Source: an uncultured Sutterella sp. (GTDB lineage: Bacteria > Pseudomonadota > Gammaproteobacteria > Burkholderiales > Burkholderiaceae_F). From it: DNA of 55,536 nt. The stretch lies in the NCBI GenBank assembly GCA_900542805.1, contig UQOW01000013.1:1-55536 (forward strand), read 5' to 3'. Below the pieces are notes generated by a model, which was not told where the DNA came from, made no database searches, and was given only the letters and a program-made list of their open reading frames with translations. The position numbers and the translations under genes were made by a program. Each line of letters starts with the position of its first letter. The stretch's first letter is position 1. Positions 42,168-50,361 of this stretch are shown piece by piece.

Positions 42168-45100
42168 TTACCTCTCCTTGGCCGTCAGGAGCCCGTCTAA
42201 GGTGTTGACGGCATCCCTAAGGGTCTGATTCATCGGCATACGGTAGATTCCGGTTGTCCTGCCGTTTGCTGTCCCGATACCGCGTAAAAAGACATACAAA
42301 GCGCCTCCCATGTGGTCAAGAGCCGTCTTTTCATCGTGGTAGCAACGGCATAAAAAGCGCTTTAACGCCGTCATGTAGCAAAGAGCCTGTAACTTGTAAT
42401 TGGCACCGCGCATCACCGATTCCATTGCCTCGGTTGTGTAGTTTCCGAAATAGTCGCGTGAATGCTTTTGTTCGGGGTCTTCGATCTTGTTGCTTTTCCA
42501 GTCCACAATCCAAAAGCGCTCGTCCTTGTCTTTGAAAATCAAATCGATTTGACCGGTTAAAAAGCCGTATAGCGATTGCTTTGTCGCGCGACTTCCTTCC
42601 GAGGCCTCTTCGCGGTTGACGACAAAAGCAAAATCGGGATTGCCGGCAAAAGCCTTTTCGACGGACTCGGGGTTAAAGGCGCGATTGCCGACAAGTCCGA
42701 GGAAGCTGATTTCCGGGGTAAGAGCGTCATTTGCGATTAAATCGCAGAGCGATTCACCTGCGGCAAGCGGTGTGTGAAAAAGTCGAGTAAAGGTTCGGCA
42801 AAGCCACGTACGGCAATACGTTTCGTAATCGACTGCATCGGAAATGCCGACGGCCGGATCGGGCGCGAGGGAACTATCCGAGACCTGAAGCGTTCCTTTC
42901 AGGTTCCAATCAAAGGAGCGATTTAAATGCTCGATCAGCCACGCATCGCTATTAAGAGCGTCTTTGGGTAAATTCCCGGCTCGGACAATGGCCGTTTCCA
43001 TGACCTTGTGTAGGAAGGTTCCGGCGCCGGTACCGGCCGGAAACGAGAGAAAAGCCGGAGTCGGCCCCGTGTCATGGGAACTGACGAGAGACTTAGAAAG
43101 TGTTGTAAAGCTCGATTGCGTCCAAGTGCGCTCCAAGGACTGAGGCAGATCGCTCGCCAGGGAAGCGAGGAAGGCGTTATTTTTCGGTCGGAATATTTTC
43201 TTGGTGTACGAGGTCAGTCGACAAATCTTGAAGTGCTCTGAATCGCCTTGTAGGAACTCAATAATCTCGCCGACTGCCTCTTGTCCTTTATTTTTGCCTC
43301 CGCGCTCAGCTTCCGGATGAAACGCACATAGGTAGGCATTTGAGCCACAATCCCGATAGTTTCCTTTAGAGGTCAAAGTAAAGGCAAGCGGAAGAACCAG
43401 GCGCTCCGAGGCGCGTGTCATGGCGACGTAAGCCAGGCGTTGTGTTTCCTGTATTTCTCGATTGACCGTGTCTTTGTGCAAAGCGATGGGTTGTTCTTCG
43501 GGATACACAATGAGTTGTCGTTGGGTGACGTCGTCGTTTTTTCCTCGGAAGACAAATCGCTTATATTTTTTGTCTATGTTCGGCCTCAGACTCTTGGCAC
43601 CTGCCAGATACACCACGGGAAATTCCAATCCCTTACTCGCGTGAATGGTTATGACGTTGACAAGGGATTTACCGGTATCCGGGCGGAGCTTTTCGGTGTC
43701 CTCCGCACCGCAGGATTGTGTGATTTTCTGTGTCAGCCAAGCAATTAATCCGGAAAGAGAGCGTGTGCGTCGCTGTTCAAGCTCGATGAGTTCGAGTAGG
43801 TGTTGATAGTTAATCAGGGCGCGAGAGTTCTGTTCCTTAAGTAAGCGGGCAATCGTTCCGAAGCCGCGATTCGGATCGGTTTCCCTCATCAGGCGCAAAA
43901 GCACGGCGTAGGCGCCGTACGTTTCAAGATAAATTGCGGTTTGCTTGAGAATCTCCTGCAATTGGGCTGCCCGTGTTTCATCCCGACGCTCGGCAAGCGA
44001 GTAGCCGACAAACACGGTTGCGGCGGCACTGTTGAAATCACGGCGAATCTTCGGCGTGAGAACGGCTTGCAAAAAGAGCAGTAGCTCAACGGCTTCCGTT
44101 TGACGGAAGATACTCTCTTTCGAGAGAATGGTTGCCCGCAATCCGTGCTCTCGAAGCGTATCGACAACGGTCTGAGCCTCAACGTTTTTACGAACGAGGA
44201 CGGCAATATCTTCCGGTTTGATGGGCCTTTCTTTGTCGCTTCCGGGGTAAACGTAGACAGTGCCTTTCTTGCCGTTGATAGTTCCGCTTAAAAGCGAGAC
44301 GATGTCGTTGGCAATGGCATTAAGTTCAATGTCTTTGGGCAAGACCTTGAGGGTTTTAAGCCTTTGCACCATGTCGTCTCCGACCGGAATCGTCCAGAAT
44401 TCAAAGGAGGGCAAATTTACGGTTCGGTCGCTTCCGATTTCCTTAAACGCCAAGGGTAAAGTGCCGCCGTGCGATGCAACTTGTGTCGGGAAAGAGGCTT
44501 CGGGCATTTGAAAGGAAGCCTCGGAAAGGAAAAAGCGATTAAATACATCGATCAGAGCAGGAGTTGAGCGGTAATTGGTCGACAGACTTTTCACAACTCG
44601 GATGTTTTCTTTGGCCTGTAGATAGGTTTCCAACTCGGCCGCGCGAAACGAATAGATGGCCTGTTTCGGGTCGCCGACGAAAAAAATCTTGTCGGAGGGA
44701 CTCGTGCGGCACGAGTCGGAATCAAGAAAAAGGAGTTTGAAAATCTCGTACTGCACCGGATCGGTGTCTTGAAATTCGTCGATTAAAACGGCTCTGTATC
44801 GGGAGCGAATCGTATCGATAAAAGTGCCTTCATCGCTAGTAGCTTTTTTAGCTTCTTTTCGTAAGTAGCCGAGTAACTCCAGAAGCATTCCGTCATGCGT
44901 AGCATAGCCGAGACGCTCTAAGCGCTCGTTTAAAAGACCGGGAAACGTTGTAAAAAGCCGCGTAAACCAAGCCGTGGCTTCTTGACTTAAGGGTAGCGTG
45001 ACTTCCGAGGATTTATTTTTGTTTTTAGGGTCCTTCACCTCAAATTTTCGAACAATCAGAGTTTTCAGATACTCGGGCTTTTCTCGTCCTAATTCTTTGA

Positions 45101-45755
45101 AGGTGCCGCCGTAGTCTTTGTACCGAAGAATCTCCTTTAAAAGAGAAGGATTGTCTGTCGGAAGATTCTTTCTTAAATAGTCATCGAGTAGGGCATTCTT
45201 GACGGCCTCGAAGTCAGCGTCCTGAATAATCTGTCGGTCGTTAAAGCCGCTACAGGAAAGAGAAAACTCTTTCAGGAGTTTTTGCGTGAAGGCGTGAATC
45301 GTATAAATCGCCGCAATGTCAATGGTATGACAGGCCTTTTGAAGGCGGGTTCGGACGCGCTCGTGCCAGGCACTGACGGCTTCTTTCCTTCGGACGGGAT
45401 CTGAGGTGCAATCTGCGATTTCCGAGGCTTCGAACCATTTTTTGATTAAGGCGTCGGTTTTGTTGTCCGGCGTTTTCGTTTGCAACAAGGTGTTCCAGAT
45501 TCGCAAGACATCAAGTAGAGTTTTGCGAACTCGCATACGCAACTCCGAGGTTGCGGCATTGGTGAACGTGACAAGCAAAAGATGATCGAGTCCGACGGCC
45601 GAGTTGTTTTCGCCGTCTTCGACGATTAAGCGCAAAACGATTTTCTCAAGAGAAAACGTTTTCCCGGTTCCGGCGCTGGCTTCAATGAGCATCGGTCCGT
45701 AAAGCGGTGTTTTCTCATACTGAAAGACATTTTCTCCGGAAGAGTCGGATGTCAT
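42168..45755 (-). CDS. recB: Exodeoxyribonuclease V subunit beta
   Basis: 1195 residues. 3-prime to 5-prime SF1 helicase plus nuclease of RecBCD, for double-strand break repair and degradation of foreign linear DNA. Walker A IEASAGTGKTF (residues 24-34), LIDEFQDTDPVQYEIF, ITIHASKGLEFPVV. C-terminal nuclease with GQIDLIF and IVDWKSNK, the metal-binding Asp and catalytic Asp/Lys. Its start overlaps the recC stop by 4 nt. Confidence 0.96.
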   Translation of the reverse strand: MTSDSSGENVFQYEKTPLYGPMLIEASAGTGKTFSLEKIVLRLIVEDGENNSAVGLDHLLLVTFTNAATSELRMRVRKTLLDVLRIWNTLLQTKTPDNKTDALIKKWFEASEIADCTSDPVRRKEAVSAWHERVRTRLQKACHTIDIAAIYTIHAFTQKLLKEFSLSCSGFNDRQIIQDADFEAVKNALLDDYLRKNLPTDNPSLLKEILRYKDYGGTFKELGREKPEYLKTLIVRKFEVKDPKNKNKSSEVTLPLSQEATAWFTRLFTTFPGLLNERLERLGYATHDGMLLELLGYLRKEAKKATSDEGTFIDTIRSRYRAVLIDEFQDTDPVQYEIFKLLFLDSDSCRTSPSDKIFFVGDPKQAIYSFRAAELETYLQAKENIRVVKSLSTNYRSTPALIDVFNRFFLSEASFQMPEASFPTQVASHGGTLPLAFKEIGSDRTVNLPSFEFWTIPVGDDMVQRLKTLKVLPKDIELNAIANDIVSLLSGTINGKKGTVYVYPGSDKERPIKPEDIAVLVRKNVEAQTVVDTLREHGLRATILSKESIFRQTEAVELLLFLQAVLTPKIRRDFNSAAATVFVGYSLAERRDETRAAQLQEILKQTAIYLETYGAYAVLLRLMRETDPNRGFGTIARLLKEQNSRALINYQHLLELIELEQRRTRSLSGLIAWLTQKITQSCGAEDTEKLRPDTGKSLVNVITIHASKGLEFPVVYLAGAKSLRPNIDKKYKRFVFRGKNDDVTQRQLIVYPEEQPIALHKDTVNREIQETQRLAYVAMTRASERLVLPLAFTLTSKGNYRDCGSNAYLCAFHPEAERGGKNKGQEAVGEIIEFLQGDSEHFKICRLTSYTKKIFRPKNNAFLASLASDLPQSLERTWTQSSFTTLSKSLVSSHDTGPTPAFLSFPAGTGAGTFLHKVMETAIVRAGNLPKDALNSDAWLIEHLNRSFDWNLKGTLQVSDSSLAPDPAVGISDAVDYETYCRTWLCRTFTRLFHTPLAAGESLCDLIANDALTPEISFLGLVGNRAFNPESVEKAFAGNPDFAFVVNREEASEGSRATKQSLYGFLTGQIDLIFKDKDERFWIVDWKSNKIEDPEQKHSRDYFGNYTTEAMESVMRGANYKLQALCYMTALKRFLCRCYHDEKTALDHMGGALYVFLRGIGTANGRTTGIYRMPMNQTLRDAVNTLDGLLTAKER

Positions 45756-48700
45756 ACGGCCCTCTTATGGATGATGCTTGTGATGGTTTCGCAAAGGTCT
45801 GCGACCTCGCTGCTCGCTGTTACCTTCTTGGAAGGTTCCTCCTGCGGATTGAAAATGCAGAGTCTGTCCAATCGGCCTTTTTCTTCGACGACGTCGTCTC
45901 GCCAGTCCTTAAAGCCGCGCCAAACCGGGTTGAACGGGGGCAAATCATTTCCCCAATTTTGATTGGTTGTCTTCTTTTGAAGAACACGGATGTTTGTGTT
46001 CATAGATTCGGTCAGTCGAACAAGCGAGGTCATGACCGAGAAGGCCTCAAAGGGTAAAAGATTTCGCACGTCGTACTCATCGATGATTTCACTGATCGGT
46101 CCGGGAAGTTCTTGCGCGCCGTTTGTCTCCTTGGCTATGCCGAGAAGACGCAGGCGGTAGTTCTTCTTGTCGTTTTTTCCGTTGTCGACGGCTCTCAGCG
46201 CGATTTGCAAAAGTGCGGCGCGAACATAATCGCTTTTACTTAATGCCGTGAAGAGGAAATCGGTTGTCTTTTGGGACGAATCTTTCGGGATGACGTCAAG
46301 GTTCGGCAGTTGAATCTGCGTATTGTCAATCGTCAGGTACCCCGGATCTTCTCGCACCAGCCCCGACGGCGCAAGAGTTTGTTGTGCACGCAGAATCGAA
46401 ACCGCCTCTCGGGCAAGAGCCTCAAGGACTAGGGGGCGTAACGCAGCAAATCCATAGGAAGGATTGAGTCGAAAACACTCGGCTTGACAAAGATAGGTCA
46501 CCAACTGATCGTCGGTTTTTCCTTCGCAGTCACCGGATTGAAGTTTTTCCAAAAAGCGCTTTGTCAGCAATTTTTTTTGCAGAGGATCGGCGGCAAGATC
46601 CGGATACAGTCCGACCGGTTCCGTCAGTTCCGGAATATCGCTAAAGAATGTGAGCTTGAGTTTCCCGTGAATGTACCTGGTCGGACTTATCCAAGCTTGG
46701 ACAATATCTTTCCAATAAAGAACTTCCGGCGCGCTTTCTTGTTCGGGCGAAAAGCCCCGTAGATAGTCTTCCGGGTGGTCCGGGGAATCGGCAGTGCTTG
46801 CGGAATCTTTCCATGCGGCAAAATCATTCGGATTTCGATTCGTAAAGAAACGAACACCGTCAACGTTTCCGCTCTTATCGCGACTCATGGTAAAGCTATC
46901 TTCCGACAGACGCGAGACCGGCAGTGTTCCCGAAATCTTCGAGACAATTCCAGGAGCTTGCTCTTCGAGCCATTGGCAGAAGTCTTCTACGACGGCACAG
47001 GCGTTTTTGTGTTTTTCTCCGGCACTCTTGCCGGCATCGTAGGTAATGAGCAGATGGCGTTTGGCCGAGCAAATCAATTCGAGAAATAAGCTTCGGTTGT
47101 CAATGCGCGAATCCTGGTCGCCGCGCCTAGGGCAGGGGGCATCATCGCGATTACGGTAAGCACAGGTCAGATCGAATTCTTCGCTCGTTGTGTTCCCGGG
47201 AAAGTCGGAATTTTCTCCAAGCCCGATCATGGCAACGGCCTTAAATGGGATGTTGCGCAGGGCATCCATGTTGGCAAAGGTGACGGAACCTTCCTGTCGG
47301 CTTTGCATGACGGATACGCCGACGGCACGCTTTAATGAGGCTCGGTAGACAGCCGGAGCAATCCGCTCATCGGGATCTTGCGTAGTACGGAGAATCGTTT
47401 CGTGAAGTGTTTCGACAGCCTGCGTAAAACTTTCACGTGCCTCCGTTACGAAGGCCTCGGGTTTGTTCGGATAAAGACCGTCTACAAGAGCCTCGGAAAA
47501 GGTTTTCCATTCGGCCGCCGTCAGTCCCGTGTACGGGTCCTCTTCAAAGTGAGCCAGTTGTGCCAGGGCTTTAAGACTCTGCCACAGGCTCATTAGGCGG
47601 CCGAATAAGTCCTGTTGCTCGGAAACGGTTTCGTTTTCGAATCCTTGAACTTCATTGCCGAAGATGGCAAGCGAGCGTCCGTGAACGGCTTCGGTTCCCT
47701 GAGGATAGGCAAATCCTAATGCAAGGCGTTCGACGGCTCGCTCCAGTGTCGTGTCATCGTCTTCGACGGATTCTTTTCCGAATAGCGCTCGAATGTGCGC
47801 TTGGCAGATTCCGTTGCGAAAACCTGCTGCAACGAGCCAATTTCTGAGTGTTCTCAAGTCCGTGTAGTCGATATCCCAACACCGCATAAAAAGCGGCGAA
47901 GAAATCAGTTCGAAGAAGGTATCGAAATCGGGCGTTGTAAAGAAGAAAGTGCTCGATTGCAGTACGGCGCTTTCCTGGCTGCTGACCTCACCGAGAATTT
48001 TGTATGCGATACGGTTTTCCGGAGCTCGCGCATTGATGATGCCCCGAACAAGACCGGCAATGTTCGAAACGTTCGGCGTAACGACAAGAAAGTCCTCGGC
48101 ACTGTAGCCGTGTGCTTGCTTTAAGGCTTCGATCCAATCGACCACCGCTTCGATCTCGCCGATTTGCCCCTGGGAATTAAAAATGCGCAAACTTGTGTCC
48201 CGTGTTGCCGAGAAATTCGCTGTGTCAAACGAAAAGTCCGATTCGTCTCCCGACAAGGGACAATCAAAAAGAAGGCTGTTGACGACGGCATCTAGAAGAG
48301 TCAGGGACTTACCGTCTTGCGGTTGACGTTTTTGCCAAATAAACGATTGGTCGGTGTCCGCAACTTTCGTGTAGATGCTTGCTGTGGCTTGTTCCCATAA
48401 CCGCTTCATGCCTTTAAGGTCTCTTTTGCCGCGCGAGAAGTTGTCTTCAATGAGTTTGGTCGCGGACATACCTTCGTCCGGAGCGTATTGCCATAGCCTG
48501 TCAATAAAGGCGCGAACACTACGGGCATTTTCTCTAAGGAATCGGTTTTGCTCGGCCATGCGGGCATTTTCCGTCCAACGAAATAGTTCCCTGGGAACGG
48601 CGTCACTCGGGTCGAACCAGTAGCGGCAGCAGGGATTAAAGACATAGAGCCACACATCGCGTTCTTGAGCCTGCTTGGCAAGAACCGGCATGGCAAGGGG

Positions 48701-49408
48701 CGGCAACGTATGCGGTAAGAAAATATGAACGGGAGTGGCCTGGTTTTCCGTGGTTCTTCCTTCGGCGCAGTCCCCGAGCAGTTGCTCTTGCAGTTCCAGA
48801 ATTTTTCCTGTGTACGAGGCCGTGGTGTAGGAGCTACCTGTCTGCTCTTGAGCCCGATCACGGCCTCGAAGTTCTTGCCAAAGTCTTTTTTGCCAGAGTA
48901 AGTCCGGTTGCTTGTCAAGCTCCCTTGTGTCGCGCGTCGCTTCCGAATCGCCGAGCCACGAACACACCCAGTCGTAACGGTAATTGACGTATTTTGTGAA
49001 AACGTGGGCGATGTGCTCGGCCAGCGAAAAAAGTTCGCCCGGCGTCATGCCTTTGAGGTGTTCGACCAGACGACCGTAATCGGAATGGACGTCGTTTTCC
49101 CTTTGAATACGTGTGAGTATCGGATACAGACTCCACGGGAGCGTGAAATTATCAATGCTCGATGTGTGCCAAAACGAACCATACGGTTTTAACCAACCGG
49201 CAAGGTTGGAAAACGAAAGCCCGATGCAGATACCGTCAGCTCGACACAGGCGTCGGGCAATGTCATTTTCAATTTCTCGTGACGGAACAACGATTTGAAT
49301 CGGAGAAAAAAGAAGATTGGTCCCGGATTTGCTGTCCGTTCTCAGGTTAACGGTCAATTGGGCTTTCAGAACGTCATAACTGTTGGAATAGGCGATGTGT
49401 AGTGCCAT
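45752..49408 (-). CDS. recC: Exodeoxyribonuclease V subunit gamma
   Basis: 1218 residues. Non-catalytic helicase-fold subunit that splits the strands and reads Chi. Recognisable by NLAGWLKPYG (LAFPLQRWLW-like region), LTAAEWKTFSEALVDGLYP, the MDALRNIPFKAVAMIGLGE block and SAKRHLLITYDA. First gene of recCBD. The ATG at 49408 has only a weak GGA upstream. Confidence 0.93.
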   Translation of the reverse strand: MALHIAYSNSYDVLKAQLTVNLRTDSKSGTNLLFSPIQIVVPSREIENDIARRLCRADGICIGLSFSNLAGWLKPYGSFWHTSSIDNFTLPWSLYPILTRIQRENDVHSDYGRLVEHLKGMTPGELFSLAEHIAHVFTKYVNYRYDWVCSWLGDSEATRDTRELDKQPDLLWQKRLWQELRGRDRAQEQTGSSYTTASYTGKILELQEQLLGDCAEGRTTENQATPVHIFLPHTLPPLAMPVLAKQAQERDVWLYVFNPCCRYWFDPSDAVPRELFRWTENARMAEQNRFLRENARSVRAFIDRLWQYAPDEGMSATKLIEDNFSRGKRDLKGMKRLWEQATASIYTKVADTDQSFIWQKRQPQDGKSLTLLDAVVNSLLFDCPLSGDESDFSFDTANFSATRDTSLRIFNSQGQIGEIEAVVDWIEALKQAHGYSAEDFLVVTPNVSNIAGLVRGIINARAPENRIAYKILGEVSSQESAVLQSSTFFFTTPDFDTFFELISSPLFMRCWDIDYTDLRTLRNWLVAAGFRNGICQAHIRALFGKESVEDDDTTLERAVERLALGFAYPQGTEAVHGRSLAIFGNEVQGFENETVSEQQDLFGRLMSLWQSLKALAQLAHFEEDPYTGLTAAEWKTFSEALVDGLYPNKPEAFVTEARESFTQAVETLHETILRTTQDPDERIAPAVYRASLKRAVGVSVMQSRQEGSVTFANMDALRNIPFKAVAMIGLGENSDFPGNTTSEEFDLTCAYRNRDDAPCPRRGDQDSRIDNRSLFLELICSAKRHLLITYDAGKSAGEKHKNACAVVEDFCQWLEEQAPGIVSKISGTLPVSRLSEDSFTMSRDKSGNVDGVRFFTNRNPNDFAAWKDSASTADSPDHPEDYLRGFSPEQESAPEVLYWKDIVQAWISPTRYIHGKLKLTFFSDIPELTEPVGLYPDLAADPLQKKLLTKRFLEKLQSGDCEGKTDDQLVTYLCQAECFRLNPSYGFAALRPLVLEALAREAVSILRAQQTLAPSGLVREDPGYLTIDNTQIQLPNLDVIPKDSSQKTTDFLFTALSKSDYVRAALLQIALRAVDNGKNDKKNYRLRLLGIAKETNGAQELPGPISEIIDEYDVRNLLPFEAFSVMTSLVRLTESMNTNIRVLQKKTTNQNWGNDLPPFNPVWRGFKDWRDDVVEEKGRLDRLCIFNPQEEPSKKVTASSEVADLCETITSIIHKRAV

Positions 49409-49593
49409 GATTTCCGTGTGTCGTTAAGAGTAAAAAGAGCCGCTTGCCGGTGCGTTTGCGGTTTGCCCAAAGCGGATTTTTGAGTTTAGCAGTTTTGGAA
49501 AAGGCCACGGAGGTTTGTTGGACTGACACGCGTCGTTGCGTGAAAAACAATGGGTTTTCAGTCGGTTGCAAAGATTTTGTACAAAGGGGCAAG
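49409..49593 (-). promoter_or_regulatory. Region upstream of recC
   Basis: 185 bases, no gene seen on either strand. It probably holds the recCBD promoter on the minus strand; I could not fix a -10/-35 pair. Confidence 0.4.
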
Positions 49594-49621
49594 GCAAAAA
49601 AAACCCACCGGTTAGGGTGGG
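49594..49621 (-). terminator. Terminator of the 31-residue peptide gene
   Basis: CCCACC (49604-49609) and GGTGGG (49616-49621) with a 6-nt loop. On the minus strand a run of eight T follows. 58 bases past the small gene's stop. Confidence 0.7.
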
Positions 49622-49679
49622 ATGAGCAGATAGCGGTATTGCCTGTGGCTCTACCGGAGAGAAACCATGTGAAAATGAG

Positions 49680-49775
49680 TTAACTTGCTTTCCACGCAAC
49701 AAAAACAAGGGCGACACAGGCCACTGCCGCAATGACTAAAGCAACAATGTCCATGGTGTTATTAATCGGGAACAT
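49680..49775 (-). CDS. 31-residue single-helix membrane peptide
   Basis: Starts MFPINNTMDIVALVIAA and ends with WKAS. One hydrophobic helix of about 20 residues (residues 9-28), short polar N-tail and Lys near the C-end, so an N-out or N-in single-span peptide. AAGGAG lies 6 nt before the ATG at 49775, an ideal ribosome site, and a terminator follows. No homologue recognised; similar single-helix small proteins often regulate membrane enzymes or transporters. Confidence 0.65.
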   Translation of the reverse strand: MFPINNTMDIVALVIAAVACVALVFVAWKAS

Positions 49776-50036
49776 AGGGCACTCCTTCGGACGAATAAAA
49801 CTGGTTCATACGTTGCAATCGTAGGGGGAAAGCCCGGAGCTCGAAAGTGTGAAAAGCAACTAGTCAAAAGGCGACACGTCGAAAGTAACTAAGCAAAGTA
49901 CGCATTTTGAACCTCTCTCGGAGGCCTCTAAAAACGGGGTTCTGTTTCGCATCTTGCATTGGGCTGACGGTTTTTAGGAGCGGCGCAGACAACAAAAAAC
50001 CCGAGCACCGAAATCGGTCCTCGGGTCTTCAAAACC
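49776..50036. promoter_or_regulatory. Spacer with the peptide-gene promoter and tRNA-Ala terminator
   Basis: 261 bases. Apart from the tRNA-Ala terminator at 49993-50026, it holds an 8-bp inverted repeat CTAAAAAC (49928-49935) / GTTTTTAG (49970-49977) of unknown meaning and, on the minus strand, the leader of the 31-residue gene. No other gene is seen. Confidence 0.4.
49993..50026 (-). terminator. Terminator of tRNA-Ala
   Basis: ACCCGAG (49999-50005) / CTCGGGT (50020-50026), with an inner ACCGA/TCGGT stem and TTTTTTGTT on the minus strand. Confidence 0.82.
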
Positions 50037-50112
50037 TGGTGGAGATGAGGAGGATCGAACTCCTGACCTCTGCATTGCGAACGCAGCGCTCTCCCAGCTG
50101 AGCTACACCCCC
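50037..50112 (-). tRNA. tRNA-Ala (anticodon CGC)
   Basis: 76 bases with genome-encoded CCA. Acceptor GGGGGTG pairs with CATCTCC; the third pair is G3:U70, the main AlaRS identity element. D-arm AGCTCAGCTGGGAGAGC, anticodon loop TTCGCAA reading GCG, T-arm with GGTTCGA-type sequence AGTTCGAT. Complete cloverleaf. Confidence 0.95.
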
Positions 50113-50346
50113 GAAAAATGACGTCAAGCAGACGAATCTGCCCGAAGAATGCGAATTGTGCAGAATCTTGATAAAAAATGCAAGGGAAAAACACGGTGTT
50201 TAATCCGACTTAAAAAGAAGTGTTCTGAGCTAAACACGAGGGAGGGGTAAAGGCGATTGCGCTCTTTTTTGTACCTCGGAAAACAGCAGATGAAATCGGG
50301 AACGAGTACGGAATCACTAAAGGTCGGATTCGCAATTTTGAGGCTT

Positions 50347-50352
50347 TATAAT
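50347..50352 (+). promoter_or_regulatory. TATAAT -10 box directly before ftsK
   Basis: Exact TATAAT, 9 bases before ATG 50362. A start site 6-7 nt downstream would leave a leader of only a few bases. No good -35 is visible 17 nt upstream. Confidence 0.45.
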
Positions 50353-50361
50353 CCTTCGTTT

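Noticed and set aside
45707..46057. Frame over the recC/recB junction
   Set aside because: Antisense to two recognised genes with no motif.
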